NCBI RefSeq assembly: GCF_003330725.1
Contig: NZ_CP030840.1
Span: forward strand, 248,001-312,000
Reading direction: 5' to 3'
DNA length: 64,000 bases
Origin: Acidisarcina polymorpha
GTDB taxonomy: Bacteria > Acidobacteriota > Terriglobia > Terriglobales > Acidobacteriaceae
Below, piece after piece: positions 45,238-54,716 of the stretch (positions are counted from its first letter, which is position 1; each line of letters begins with the position of its first letter). The position numbers and the translations under genes are program-made. The notes under the pieces were generated by a model. The model saw only the letters and a program-made list of their open reading frames with translations. It was not told the DNA's origin and made no database searches.

Positions 45238-46149
45238 ATGAATTCTGATCAGGTAAGCAAGCGTAGTGCAGCATCTGACACGGACACAAAGCTGATCCTG
45301 GTTACCGGGGCAACAGGCGACACTGGACGGCCAACGGTGAAGCTCCTGCTGGAGAGAGGTCATCGAGTAAGAGCATTGGCGCGCAAACAAGATGGGCGCT
45401 CCAGAGCACTTCAGGAGCTTGGCGCCGAAGTCGTCTTTGGCGACATGTTGAAGATTGGCGACATTAGGGCGGCGCTGAAGGGTGTCAGGAGTGCCTATTT
45501 CGTCTATCCTCTGGCGCACGGACAAGTCGAGGCCTCGGTAATCTCTGCCAAGGCCGCGGAAGAAGAAGGACTGGAACTCGTCGTAAACATGTCTCATAAG
45601 CAGTCTCGGCCTTTCGCGAGAAGCCAAGCAACGATGGCTCATTGGCTTTCGGAGCAAGTCTTTGACTGGTCAGGAATACCCGTAACGCACCTCCGGATTA
45701 CGTTCTTCGCCGAATGGATACTTTACATCTCCGCCCTTATTCGCAAGGGGCGTTATGTAGTTCCGTTCGACGGCGACAGCCGCTTTGCGCCCATCGCCTC
45801 AAGCGATATTGCGCGGATCGTGGTCGGTCTACTTGAGAATCCAGCGAAACACGTCGGGCAGGCCCTATCCCTTCACGGGCCCGTTGAATATAGCCACGTC
45901 GAGCTTGCGGCGCTTATCGCGGGGGTTCTCGGAAAAGACGTTCGCTTCGAACAGGTCTCTACGCCCGAGTTCCTAGAGTTGCTTGGCATTCCGAACGACA
46001 CCGCAAAGGGAGCGCACTTCGAGGCGGTGAAGATTGATCAGCAGGAGGGACTTCTCAGCGGAACCGACAGCCTAGGATCGGAGATTGCCGGCGGTCCACT
46101 CATGACGATGGAAGAGTTCGTTGCAAACCATCGTGCACAACTGATGTGA
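45238..46149 (+). CDS. NmrA-family NAD(P)-binding protein, copy 3
   Basis: The 303-residue protein has LILVTGATGDTGRPTVKLLL, GAEVVFGDMLK, and 'WSGIPVTHLRITFFAEWILY', matching copies 1 and 2. ATG 45238 is used over GTG 45226. No YxxxK pair. It is the last intact gene of the plus-strand set. Such proteins act as NADPH-dependent quinone/aldehyde reductases or redox sensors. Confidence 0.88.
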   Translation: MNSDQVSKRSAASDTDTKLILVTGATGDTGRPTVKLLLERGHRVRALARKQDGRSRALQELGAEVVFGDMLKIGDIRAALKGVRSAYFVYPLAHGQVEASVISAKAAEEEGLELVVNMSHKQSRPFARSQATMAHWLSEQVFDWSGIPVTHLRITFFAEWILYISALIRKGRYVVPFDGDSRFAPIASSDIARIVVGLLENPAKHVGQALSLHGPVEYSHVELAALIAGVLGKDVRFEQVSTPEFLELLGIPNDTAKGAHFEAVKIDQQEGLLSGTDSLGSEIAGGPLMTMEEFVANHRAQLM

Positions 46150-46246
46150 ACTGCGCGGATTCAGACGCATACCGCAGACCGCCCGCGCTCGAAATCAGTG
46201 CCTTCTCGTTTTGCCCGATCCAGCAATCATGCGATAAGCAATCCAC

Positions 46247-47752
46247 TTGTTCAAAGTCTTAATCGCATTTAGCGGAGACGTTCATATGGTGACTGAGATC
46301 ACGGATAGCTCCACAAACATCAATTTAGTTCATCAGGTCTCCCCCGGCATCAACCCCTGGGTGGTTGCACTCACAGTAACGCTTGCAACCTTCATGGAAC
46401 TGCTTGATACGTCCATAGCGAACGTTTCTTTGCCTTATATCGCTGGCGGTCTCGGTCGCTCCTTCGATGAGGTGACATGGATATTGACCACGTATCTCGT
46501 TGCGAATGCAGTAGTCCTCCCGATGTCAGCTTGGCTTTCGCGCGTATTCGGTCGGAAGAACTACTACATGGCATGCGTATTTCTCTTCACCATTACTTCC
46601 TTTCTGTGCGGGATCGCGCCGAGTCTCCAGGTGATCCTTATCGCGCGCGTGCTTCAAGGCATAGGGGAGGGGGTCTCGCCCCTGTCGAGCAGGCCATCCT
46701 AGTCGACGCATTCGAGCCTGCTAAGCGGGCTTCGGCTTTTGCGCTTTACACCGTAGCAATCGTGACAGCACCAGCGATAGGACCGGTGCTGGGGGGATAC
46801 ATCACAGACAACTTCAGTTGGCGTTGGGTGTTCTTTATCAACATTCCGGTCGGCATCTTGTCGCTCATTTTGACGAATCGATTCGTACACGCCCCCCCCG
46901 CCTTCATCAAAGAGCGCGCTTCAGTTCGGGTCAATGGAAAGCTGCGGGTGGACGGAATCGGAATTGCTCTGGTCGGCATTGGTTCTGCCGCTCTGGAAGT
47001 GTTGTTGGACCGCGGCCAGATCGATGACTGGTTCGGCTCAACGACCATACGTTGGTGCACGGTTATAGCGGTTGTATGTCTCAGTGCCGCTATGTATTGG
47101 GAACTGCACACTCCGGACCCGATTATCAACTTTAGGCTCCTGAAGGTACGTAACTTCGCGATCGCGAACGTCTTCTACTTCGTTTTCGGGGTCGGGCTGT
47201 TCGCCTCCACCACAATGATTCCTCAGATACTGCAGTCACTTTTCGGATATCGAGCGATCGACGCTGGACTTGTTCTTGCCCCGGGGGCGCTGGTCATAAC
47301 GTTGTTGGCTCCCCTTGGGGTCTCTCCAGGGTTTTGGCTACGCCTTCTTCTTTGTTCCTCTTTCTGTTCTAGCCTATTCACAGCTGGCGCCCGAGGACAA
47401 CAATAAGGCGTCTTCCCTCACTAATTTCTTCCGGAATTGGGGAGGCAGCTTTGGAATTGCGCTGGTCACGATCATGAGCGACAGACGGGCTAGCTTTCAT
47501 CAGTCGGTTGTCGTTGCAAACCAGACGGCATCGACGGTGCCCTTCCAAGCCTCGGTGAAGCAGATAGTTGCTTATCTCCAGATACACGGGCTCTCCCATG
47601 CGGACGCCATCCATGCCGCGACCGGTCGTATTTACGAACAGCTCCAAGTCCGGACCAGATTCCTGGCCTTCATGGATTGCTTTTACATTTTAGGTGTTGG
47701 AACGTTGATTGCTGCTCACAAAGGGATTTCAGATCGGCTCAAGAGCGCCTAG
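46247..47752 (+). pseudogene. DHA2-family MFS transporter, broken by frameshifts and a deletion
   Basis: Three frames must be joined. The N-terminal part carries 'TFMELLDTSIANVSLPYIAG' and LTTYLVANAVVLPMSAWLSR (46247-46702). After the G-rich run near 46,672 the protein continues in another frame as LAPVEQAILVDAFEPAKRAS through 'APAIGPVLGGYITDNFSWRW'. Near 47,320 it jumps back with LQGFGYAFFFVPLSVLAYSQ. About 50 residues around helices 10-11 are missing at the second break. The gene cannot make a full pump. Confidence 0.9.
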
Positions 47753-48331
47753 CGGAGACTAGAAGCGGTCTCATAAATGTCTGGTTAGCATATGCATACA
47801 AGCGACTTGGACGAATCCGAGGAAGTTCCGGTGTCCCACAAATCCAGGGCTCACGCAGCGCCAAGAGCCCCGGCGGCGGCGGACTACTTCTAACCCAATG
47901 CCAAGCCAGTTGACAGAGGTCTATGTTCTCTTGTGCTTCGGGCTTCAAAACACGTTTCGCCGTGAATGCGTGAATACCAACGGTGCCTGGATTTCACAGA
48001 TGCTCAGCATTTCGGCAAGCTACGTTACACTAACATGAAATCGATTGCAAAGCTCGGGATGACCAACCGGCACGTCGACGGCCGATGTGTCCTCGGGCTT
48101 TAAGGGCTTTGAAGCGAAACAGTGACTCAGGTTGTGATCGAATTCTCAGTTGAGACCTCCTCACGCGCTTGTTACGCACCACATTCGACGTGGTTTTCGC
48201 CCTGAAGGGAACATCTATTGAGACCAGACCCACACTTCGTCGCGCCTGTGAGGAGAGCGGCGCGGATCTGGAGGCTGCTCGGAGCAGGTCAAGGTACTGC
48301 TTGGGTCCTTTCTTTGTCTCCCGCCGGAAGT
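47753..48331. other. Intergenic region upstream of the propeller kinase
   Basis: About 580 bases after the broken transporter. Frames here are short or antisense and unlike any family. The open frame of the kinase extends back to 48218 (TTG) but the signal peptide points to 48332, so the last 114 bases are probably leader. Confidence 0.4.
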
Positions 48332-51300
48332 ATGCTCGACTCCTTAATCGCTGCCTGTGGTCCGGTAGTGGCATTGTTTATATTCTCTTGCGCCCTCTGC
48401 GCGGCGGAGCCATGCAAGCCGGATCATTATCCAGCTCCTACGCTCCAGGTTGCGCAGGCCGGTGTGAATGAGCAGACTATAAAGTTGCCGATTATTGAAG
48501 GGAGGGAAATTCGATTCTCCCGGCTATCCGCCGCCCAGGGCCTATCTCAAGTCAGAGTCTCGAATATCATCCAGGACGATAGAGGTTTCATGTGGTTTGG
48601 GACGCAGGACGGTCTAAATCGCTACGATGGTTACAAGTTTAAGGTCTTCAGGCACGATAACGCGCATCCGGACAGTTTGAGCGGGGTCTACATCTATTCC
48701 TTATTCAAGGACCGCTCTGGCACCATTTGGGTTGGATCGGATCAATATCTTGATCGATTCGACGCTCTCACCGAAACATTCACTCACTACCGAATTGACG
48801 CGCAAAATTCGAGCGGTTCAGCGACTGCCATCAATCAGATCAGCCAAGACGACTCCGGCATGCTTTGGTTATCTACAGGTAGCGGTCTGTACAAGTTAGA
48901 TCCCACGAGCGGGCTGATTAGCCATTATCGCCACGTTCCGACTGACCCATCTAGCCTCGGTGACAACGATATAAAAACGACTGGCGAAGACCGGGCGGGC
49001 ACCTTCTGGGTCGGGACTGGTAGAACTCTTGACGAATTCGATCGTATAAGCGGGAAGGTGAAAAGGCATATTCCTCTCGGCGATTCCGGGATGGGAACCT
49101 ATTTCCACGAAGATAGATTCGGTGTGTTTTGGATCATCTACGGCGAAGATGGCGTTATAGCGACATTTGATCGGAAAACGAGCACGCTGACTCGGTATGA
49201 GCTGACACCGGAGAGCGGTGCGGGCAAAGTAAGAAACCCGGCCTATACGATGCTCGAGGATCACCAAGGAACAATGTGGTTTGGAACAGGTGCCACAGGC
49301 TTGCTGAGATTTGACCGCGAACGTAGGCAATTTATAAGCAACAATAATCGCCCAGGCGATAGCGAGAGCCTAGCAGATACGCGGGTAATAACTCTATTCG
49401 AGGATAGCGAAGAGAATATCTGGGCCGGCTTGCATCAGGCAGAACCCAATTTTTTCGAAAGCAAGTCGCCGCCGTTCGAAAGCTTCACGCATGGCACCGG
49501 AACTCACAATGGCTTGGGAGGAGCTTTGATTGGTGCTCTCTACGAGGATCGGCAGGGCGTTTTGTGGGTAGCTACAGAAAGTCTAGTGAAGCGCATCGTA
49601 CGCAAGACCGGCCGCTCCTCTACCTTCAGGCAGCTCCGTAACTACGAAGTCCTCTCGATCATCGAGGAAGGATCGGACACTTTGTGGTTTGGAACTGGTG
49701 GTCAGGGGCTCATGCGTTACAACCGTAGGACTGGTCGGATACGCACCTACCGTCACGATCCAACTGATTCCACCTCATTGTGCAGCGATCTTATCGAGCG
49801 CCTACTTATCGATCATCGTGGCAATCTTTGGGCGGCAACCTGGGATGGTCTTTGCCGCTTCGATCCAACGAACCAGCACTTTATTACATACAAACCGGAT
49901 CTAAACACGCGTGGCTTGAATTATTACGCTATCGCTGAAGCGGAAAATGGCAGCCTGTGGCTTGGCAGCAATCTGGGGTTGCTGAGTTTTGACCCAGGTA
50001 GTGGCCGTTTCAAGATTTATCACCATAATTTGGATGATCCCCAAAGTCTCAGTGACAACCGGGTCAACGCTGTATTCTTTGATCACCTAGGACAGATGTG
50101 GATTGGCACGCAAAATGGTTTAGATAAATTCAATCCAGAAATTCACACGTTTGCTGCCTATGGTGAACGGCAGGGGATGGCTGGAAATGTTGTGAGTTGT
50201 ATCCTGGAAGACACGCGCGGTCGTCTTTGGGAAAGCACAAATAAAGGTGTGTCGAGCTTTGACCCACCCACAGAACAATTCAACAACTACACCACCGCTG
50301 ACGGTCTTCCTGGCCCTGATCTCACTGGATGGGGTGCATGTTACAAGAGCGCGGCGGGAGAGATGTTTTTTGGAGGCTTCAGCGGTGCGGCTGCCTTTTA
50401 CCCAAGCCGGGTCCGCGATACAGTTCAAGTCCCGAATATTGTTCTGACAGATTTTCGGCTAGCTGGCGCAGAAGTCCCAATAGGCAATAAGTCGCCGCTT
50501 AAAGAGTCAATCACGGATACGAATTACATAACCCTCACGAGCAGGCAGAACATCTTCTCATTCGAGTTTTCTGCTCTCAGCTACTTTAACTCAGAAACCA
50601 CTCGTTATCGCTATAAGCTAGAAGGGCTTGATATTAAGTGGAATGAAGTCGATAGCACACAACGAATTGCGAGCTACACGACTTTGCCTAAGGGTGACTA
50701 CACCTTGCGCGTACAGAGTGCGTCGAGCAGGGGGCCTTGGAATGAGCCCGGCGTTTCGCTCCACGTTCACATACTGCCGCCGTGGTGGGATACCTGGTGG
50801 TTCAGGACAACTTATGTGGCAAGCATCACGCTATGTTTATGGTTCGGATACCGCTTTCGATTGCAAGAAGTCACGCGGCAGCACAATCTCCGTCTTCAGG
50901 AGCGACTCAGGGAACGCAGTCGGATAGCGCGCGAACTGCACGATACTCTCTTGCAAGGGTTCCAAGGGCTAATGCTACAGTTCCAAAATGTGCTCAACAC
51001 TCTGCAGCATGATGAGCCTATCTACAGAAGAATCGAACACGTTCTGGGGCGCGCCGATGACGTTTTGTTGGAAGGGCGCCAGAGCATTAGCGGTCTCCGC
51101 GATGAGGGCAGGAACGAGGGCGATCTTTCGGAACTTCTAATGCACTACGGCGAGCAACTTGCGGAGGATCATACCGTCCCTTTCAGCTTCTTCTTAATTG
51201 GCGAGGCGCGGCATATAGACCCGGCGATGTTAAGGGAAATTTATTGTATAGGGCGCGAAGCCATACGGAATGCGTTCCAACATTCGCGTGCGGCAAAGAT

Positions 51301-51580
51301 AGAGGCAGAATTGTCATACGAACGGACTGTTGTGACACTAACTGTTCGTGACAATGGCATCGGTATCGAGCCTCAAGTGTTGGCTGCAGGACTTAATGGG
51401 CATTGGGGTGTTTCTGGTATGCGTGAGCGCGCTGAAGCTATAGGCGGACAATTGAGTGTATGGAGTGGCCTAGGTTCCGGTACGGAAATTACTCTGACGG
51501 CACCGCTAAGCGCGATTGATTCCCCTTTTAAATGGGAGTCACTGTGGCGTCGCATAGGCGTCTTGGGAAGAAAGGTCTGA
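48332..51580 (+). CDS. Membrane histidine kinase with two-component-regulator propeller sensor
   Basis: The protein of about 1082 residues starts at ATG 48332, giving a signal sequence (LIAACGPVVALFIFSCALCA). The periplasmic part is a two-bladed propeller of Reg_prop repeats (for example 'DDRGFMWFGTQDGLNRYDGY', DRSGTIWVGSDQYLDRFD, HQGTMWFGTGATGLLRFD), then a Y_Y_Y immunoglobulin-like domain, one transmembrane helix near residues 818-845, a HisKA_3 domain with phospho-acceptor His870 in RELHDTLLQG, and HATPase_c with DNGIGI and GVSGMRERAEAIGGQLSV. HisKA_3 kinases pair with LuxR-type regulators. One lies at 53.6 kb. Confidence 0.95.
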   Translation: MLDSLIAACGPVVALFIFSCALCAAEPCKPDHYPAPTLQVAQAGVNEQTIKLPIIEGREIRFSRLSAAQGLSQVRVSNIIQDDRGFMWFGTQDGLNRYDGYKFKVFRHDNAHPDSLSGVYIYSLFKDRSGTIWVGSDQYLDRFDALTETFTHYRIDAQNSSGSATAINQISQDDSGMLWLSTGSGLYKLDPTSGLISHYRHVPTDPSSLGDNDIKTTGEDRAGTFWVGTGRTLDEFDRISGKVKRHIPLGDSGMGTYFHEDRFGVFWIIYGEDGVIATFDRKTSTLTRYELTPESGAGKVRNPAYTMLEDHQGTMWFGTGATGLLRFDRERRQFISNNNRPGDSESLADTRVITLFEDSEENIWAGLHQAEPNFFESKSPPFESFTHGTGTHNGLGGALIGALYEDRQGVLWVATESLVKRIVRKTGRSSTFRQLRNYEVLSIIEEGSDTLWFGTGGQGLMRYNRRTGRIRTYRHDPTDSTSLCSDLIERLLIDHRGNLWAATWDGLCRFDPTNQHFITYKPDLNTRGLNYYAIAEAENGSLWLGSNLGLLSFDPGSGRFKIYHHNLDDPQSLSDNRVNAVFFDHLGQMWIGTQNGLDKFNPEIHTFAAYGERQGMAGNVVSCILEDTRGRLWESTNKGVSSFDPPTEQFNNYTTADGLPGPDLTGWGACYKSAAGEMFFGGFSGAAAFYPSRVRDTVQVPNIVLTDFRLAGAEVPIGNKSPLKESITDTNYITLTSRQNIFSFEFSALSYFNSETTRYRYKLEGLDIKWNEVDSTQRIASYTTLPKGDYTLRVQSASSRGPWNEPGVSLHVHILPPWWDTWWFRTTYVASITLCLWFGYRFRLQEVTRQHNLRLQERLRERSRIARELHDTLLQGFQGLMLQFQNVLNTLQHDEPIYRRIEHVLGRADDVLLEGRQSISGLRDEGRNEGDLSELLMHYGEQLAEDHTVPFSFFLIGEARHIDPAMLREIYCIGREAIRNAFQHSRAAKIEAELSYERTVVTLTVRDNGIGIEPQVLAAGLNGHWGVSGMRERAEAIGGQLSVWSGLGSGTEITLTAPLSAIDSPFKWESLWRRIGVLGRKV

Positions 51581-51829
51581 CCTGCCATTCACGGCCATTT
51601 CGAGGAACAAATGCGGAAGCGGATAAAGTGACTTCATGTCGTCCGAGCCAGTTCCGGATTGTAGGGCGAATCGGGTGAAGTAACGAGATTAGATAGTGGG
51701 TTCGCCGCATCGACTCGTGATATCTATCTCTAGTCAGGTCACCGCCCGTCTCTGGATCGGCGGGGTTGATCATAAAATATCCCGGCCTTTGTTCAAGAGA
51801 TGTGCAGATTGCGATGATATGAATGGTGA

Positions 51830-52460
51830 TGGTGCGTGTCCCAGGCTGTTCGAAGGCCCTGCGCCATCGACCGGGACTGATACCCATGAGTGTTAAGAAG
51901 GCTCGATTGAAGCAGGCTTGGTCCGCGAAGCCAGTACAACAGGCCACCTCGACGAGAGGCTCGTCTGAATTCACGAGCAGGTTTTTGCTTTTTCGACTCG
52001 CTGGGCCAGAATCTACCGATGAGCGGGCATTCCGAAAGGGGCCTTAAAGGACCGAGCGAAGTGGCTGACCGAGGGTCGACACTCTTTCGCCCAAGCTGTG
52101 AGACTTAGTGGCTCGTTGATATTGTTGCCGAGCAGTTCAACCGTCCGTCGCGTCTGCCAGGAGGATGACCCGCCGCGGCTTATCGTGCAGCTAGGACCGC
52201 ATCCGTGAATAAGGACAAGCTGAGCGCAGAAGAGCTTCGCGAAGTGTTCCATGAAGAATGAAGTCACGAGTTCTGGAAAGATGAGCGAAGGCAAGATCAG
52301 CTGTGTGAGTCGAACAAAGACAGGGCACTGATAGGTCTTTGACTCCCCTTTCACGAGATCCGGTCATGCCCGCGTCTATCGTCGTATTCGTTGAGCGTAT
52401 GGAGCGGAAGATGATAGTCAATGGCGGTGATAGGCTCCATCACATGGCTGGGCCTGAAGG
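51830..52460 (-). pseudogene. AraC-family regulator, decayed copy
   Basis: Minus-strand pieces align along the intact AraC protein at 23.2-24.1 kb: 'IDYHLPLHTLNEYDD' with FHLPRTTLNDF, PVFVRLTQLILPSLIF with PVFVQLTSLIIP, then SVSHFARSFKAPFGMPAHR. A TAG at 52013-52015 stands where the homologue has Trp after HR. Reading on gives ILAQRVEKAK, and an A-run frameshift leads to NSDEPLVEVACCTGFADQACF and SPGRWRR. Another shift lies near 52,352. Clearly inactive. Confidence 0.88.
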
Positions 52461-52874
52461 ATTCCCGAAGATGCCAGTCAGATCGTGACGTTCTTGATAC
52501 TCAACACTGCCGCACGAACCCGCTTCCAATTGAACAATTATGCTCAACATCTCCTGTATGGCTCGGCCATCCACTGTGCGCGGATCAGTCGCATCCTCCA
52601 AGAGCACTACCGCTCTCGGCGTACTGGAGCGGTTTGTAGTCGAGAAGAGTGGCTCGGAGCTCATTGTCCAAGTTGCCAGTCGCATGATTGCACCTCTGAG
52701 CAGAGACTGCCGACGATTGCTCGCGGCTGTAGTCCTAAAGGTAGGAGTAAGCTTGTAGGAAATTTGGGGGCACCACTCTGGAGTCGCATCGACTACCAAT
52801 TTCCCGAGCGAGCGGAGCCTGTTGACCTCAGACAAAGGTCGATACAGCTCTTCAGCAATTCCATCCCTAATTTC
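52461..52874. other. Region without a recognisable gene
   Basis: About 410 bases where several frames are open on both strands but none resembles a protein family. It may contain the rest of the AraC pseudogene N-terminus and holds one copy of a 15-base direct repeat (52756-52770). Confidence 0.35.
52756..52770 (+). repeat. Direct repeat TAGGAAATTTGGGGG, copy 1
   Basis: Identical 15 bases recur at 53305-53319, flanking the small membrane-protein gene at 52875-53246. The spacing and content could be a regulatory site or the footprint of an insertion. Confidence 0.5.
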
Positions 52875-53246
52875 CTAATGATCATCGTGGAATGTGATTC
52901 GCCGTCTTCCAAAGAACCGGGCGTCGCATGAGTAGGCCCCCGGACCGATGATCGCCAGCGCAACAGAGCAGAGAAGGCAGGTTGTGAGGATGCTCGCTTC
53001 AACAAAGTGGAGACGACAGATGCTTAGACCTTGAACGGCAGTGGCGAGAGAAGCCATGTAGGGCGTCCAAACGCCTATGGACAAAGCGAGTGCGATCGCA
53101 GCAATTGCGAATGCTGACCAAGTCGGCAACGCTATCGAAGAGAGTGCAAATCTAAGCCAGATCAAGGATCCGGCCACAGAGACTCGGAGCAAAATCAGGG
53201 CGAATCCTGGGAGACCAGCGGGAAACATCGTGAACATTCGCTGCAC
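52875..53246 (-). CDS. Small DoxX-like membrane protein
   Basis: The 123-residue protein has about four hydrophobic segments and ends IGPGAYSCDARFFGRRRITF, a motif seen in short DoxX/terminal-quinol-oxidase-like membrane proteins. The start is not supported by a strong ribosome-binding site. It lies between the AraC pseudogene and the LuxR regulator, on the minus strand, and is bracketed by a 15-base direct repeat. Function unknown. Confidence 0.6.
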   Translation of the reverse strand: MQRMFTMFPAGLPGFALILLRVSVAGSLIWLRFALSSIALPTWSAFAIAAIALALSIGVWTPYMASLATAVQGLSICRLHFVEASILTTCLLCSVALAIIGPGAYSCDARFFGRRRITFHDDH

Positions 53247-53619
53247 GATATCGAGCTTACGCGCGTGGCGGAAGTGCGGCGACGCTGCCGGTCATGGCCT
53301 GGGATAGGAAATTTGGGGGGTCGCGCCACACAACACACGGTGTAACATTTTGAGATATGTCGGCTAGCGAATATGCGGGCCTCGATAGAAAACCTTCTTT
53401 TGGGGAGCCGCCCTACCTGTGCCCGCGACAGTCAAGCGTGATCTGCGCAATCCTCATCTTTGGGGAAGGGAACTTTTGGGCGCCAGGCCCTAACCAGGCC
53501 CTGATGCGGGTCTTAATCCACGTGGTGCATGAGATGGAATCGCTCGTCTATGACAAATTACAGACTAGCGAAGGGTACCTATGGCTTCCGACGGCTTATT
53601 GTCCTTCGGCGGGATTGGC
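53247..53619. other. Intergenic region upstream of the LuxR regulator
   Basis: About 370 bases with the second direct repeat (53305-53320) and one open plus-strand frame (53357-53623) of no recognisable family that runs into the regulator gene. It most likely holds the divergent promoters of the DoxX-like and LuxR genes. Confidence 0.35.
53305..53319 (+). repeat. Direct repeat TAGGAAATTTGGGGG, copy 2
   Basis: Identical to 52756-52770, 549 bases away. Here the G run is one base longer. It sits in the presumed promoter interval of the LuxR regulator. Confidence 0.5.
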
Positions 53620-54252
53620 ATGACGCCCACTAGCAGCCGGATTCGCGTGCTGAGCGTCGACGATCACGCGATGATCCGGGAAGGTGTCGCTGGCGCAGTG
53701 AATGCTCAGCCCGACATGGAACTTGTTGGAGAGGCGAGGGACGGGCAAGAGGCTATCGAAGCCTATCGGCGTTACCATCCCGACATTACGCTCCTTGATC
53801 TTCGGATGCCAATCATGAACGGCGCTGAAGCATTGAAGGTGATTCGAGGGGAGTTTCCTGGTGCACGAATCATCGTCCTTACGACGTATGACGGGGACGT
53901 CCAAGCCGTGCGGGCACTGCGGGCGGGAGCGCAGGGATATCTGCTGAAGAGCATGCTTCGAAAGGATTTGCTTGACACGATCCGCCTGGTCCACGCCGGC
54001 CGAAGGTGCATACCACCCGAGATCGCAGAACGTATGGCAAAGTATTTCGACCAGAGTTCGCTTACAGATCGGGAGACCGACGTCCTAAGACTAGTTGCCA
54101 GCGGGCATTCAAATAAGATCACCGCACAACGGCTGTCGATCTCTGAAGATACTGTCAAGAACCATATGAGCAGCATCCTCTCTAAACTTGGGGCGAACGA
54201 TCGCACTCACGCCGTGACCATCGCGCTCAAGCGAGGATTTCTTGAAGGCTAG
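53620..54252 (+). CDS. LuxR/NarL-type response regulator
   Basis: The regulator of about 210 residues has a receiver domain with acidic pair in VLSVDDHAM (14-15), phospho-acceptor Asp60 in LLDLRMPIMNG, and Lys in YLLKSML, and a LuxR HTH 'LTDRETDVLRLVASGHSNKI'. ATG 53620 gives standard length. ATG 53581, 13 codons earlier, has a somewhat better GAAGGG site and is possible. It is the likely partner of the HisKA_3 propeller kinase 2 kb upstream. A decayed copy of its C-terminus lies at 25.7-25.9 kb. Confidence 0.92.
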   Translation: MTPTSSRIRVLSVDDHAMIREGVAGAVNAQPDMELVGEARDGQEAIEAYRRYHPDITLLDLRMPIMNGAEALKVIRGEFPGARIIVLTTYDGDVQAVRALRAGAQGYLLKSMLRKDLLDTIRLVHAGRRCIPPEIAERMAKYFDQSSLTDRETDVLRLVASGHSNKITAQRLSISEDTVKNHMSSILSKLGANDRTHAVTIALKRGFLEG

Positions 54253-54258
54253 CCGGCG

Positions 54259-54351
54259 GGGCTTTCCCTGCATCGCATCCATCATCCACCTCTTACCACT
54301 GGGGATGAAGCATATTGGAGGAGGATTGATCCTGTTCTCGTCATCGGGCAC
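54259..54351 (-). pseudogene. Fragment of the DENRI/WMMDAMQGKP exported-protein family
   Basis: Minus-strand residues PDDENRINPPPICF and KRWMMDAMQGKP match the intact Tat-exported protein at 37.6-38.2 kb (GDENRIGSPPMCM... QWMMDAMQGKP). Only about 31 residues remain, and the frame then runs antisense into the LuxR gene. Confidence 0.8.
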
Positions 54352-54467
54352 AGGAATACCTATTTCATCTCAACTCTTCGGGTTGACGAGCCTTGAGGCT
54401 GGCTAGTGAGAGTTATCTGAAGATCAACTACTGAAAGGTCTGCGGCGGTCGTGGGTACGGAAGCGCC

Positions 54468-54716
54468 TCAATTCTCTGGGCACGATCGCTTTTGCAGTTT
54501 CTCGTCGATTGTTCCGCATGCTTTCGACATCACGGAAGCCCCGGCCGCTAGGCGCTCGCCAAGGGCGTCAGCGAGCTGCTTGATGAAGGCCTCACCCTGG
54601 GACTCGATTGGGACGATTTCCTTATAGCCGTCGCGATAGAGCAGATCGACGCAATGCCGCTCGAACTTTGCGCCGTCCAACTCGTTATTAATCGTCCACC
54701 GAACTTTGCTCTGCAT
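54468..54716 (-). CDS. Short hypothetical protein, possible restriction-endonuclease fragment
   Basis: A frame of about 82 residues starting MQSKVRWTINNELDGAKFER and continuing HCVDLLYRDGYKEIVPI resembles the first helices of Mrr/NERD-like nuclease domains, which then normally carry catalytic D/ExK residues. The rest does not fit, so this may be a remnant. Low certainty. Confidence 0.3.
   Translation of the reverse strand: MQSKVRWTINNELDGAKFERHCVDLLYRDGYKEIVPIESQGEAFIKQLADALGERLAAGASVMSKACGTIDEKLQKRSCPEN

Noticed and set aside
47753-48331. Longer start (48218, TTG) for the propeller kinase
   Set aside because: It would put 38 residues before the signal peptide. ATG 48332 gives a normal signal sequence.
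53357-53623. 88-codon frame upstream of the LuxR regulator
   Set aside because: No family resemblance, and it runs into the start of the regulator in another frame.
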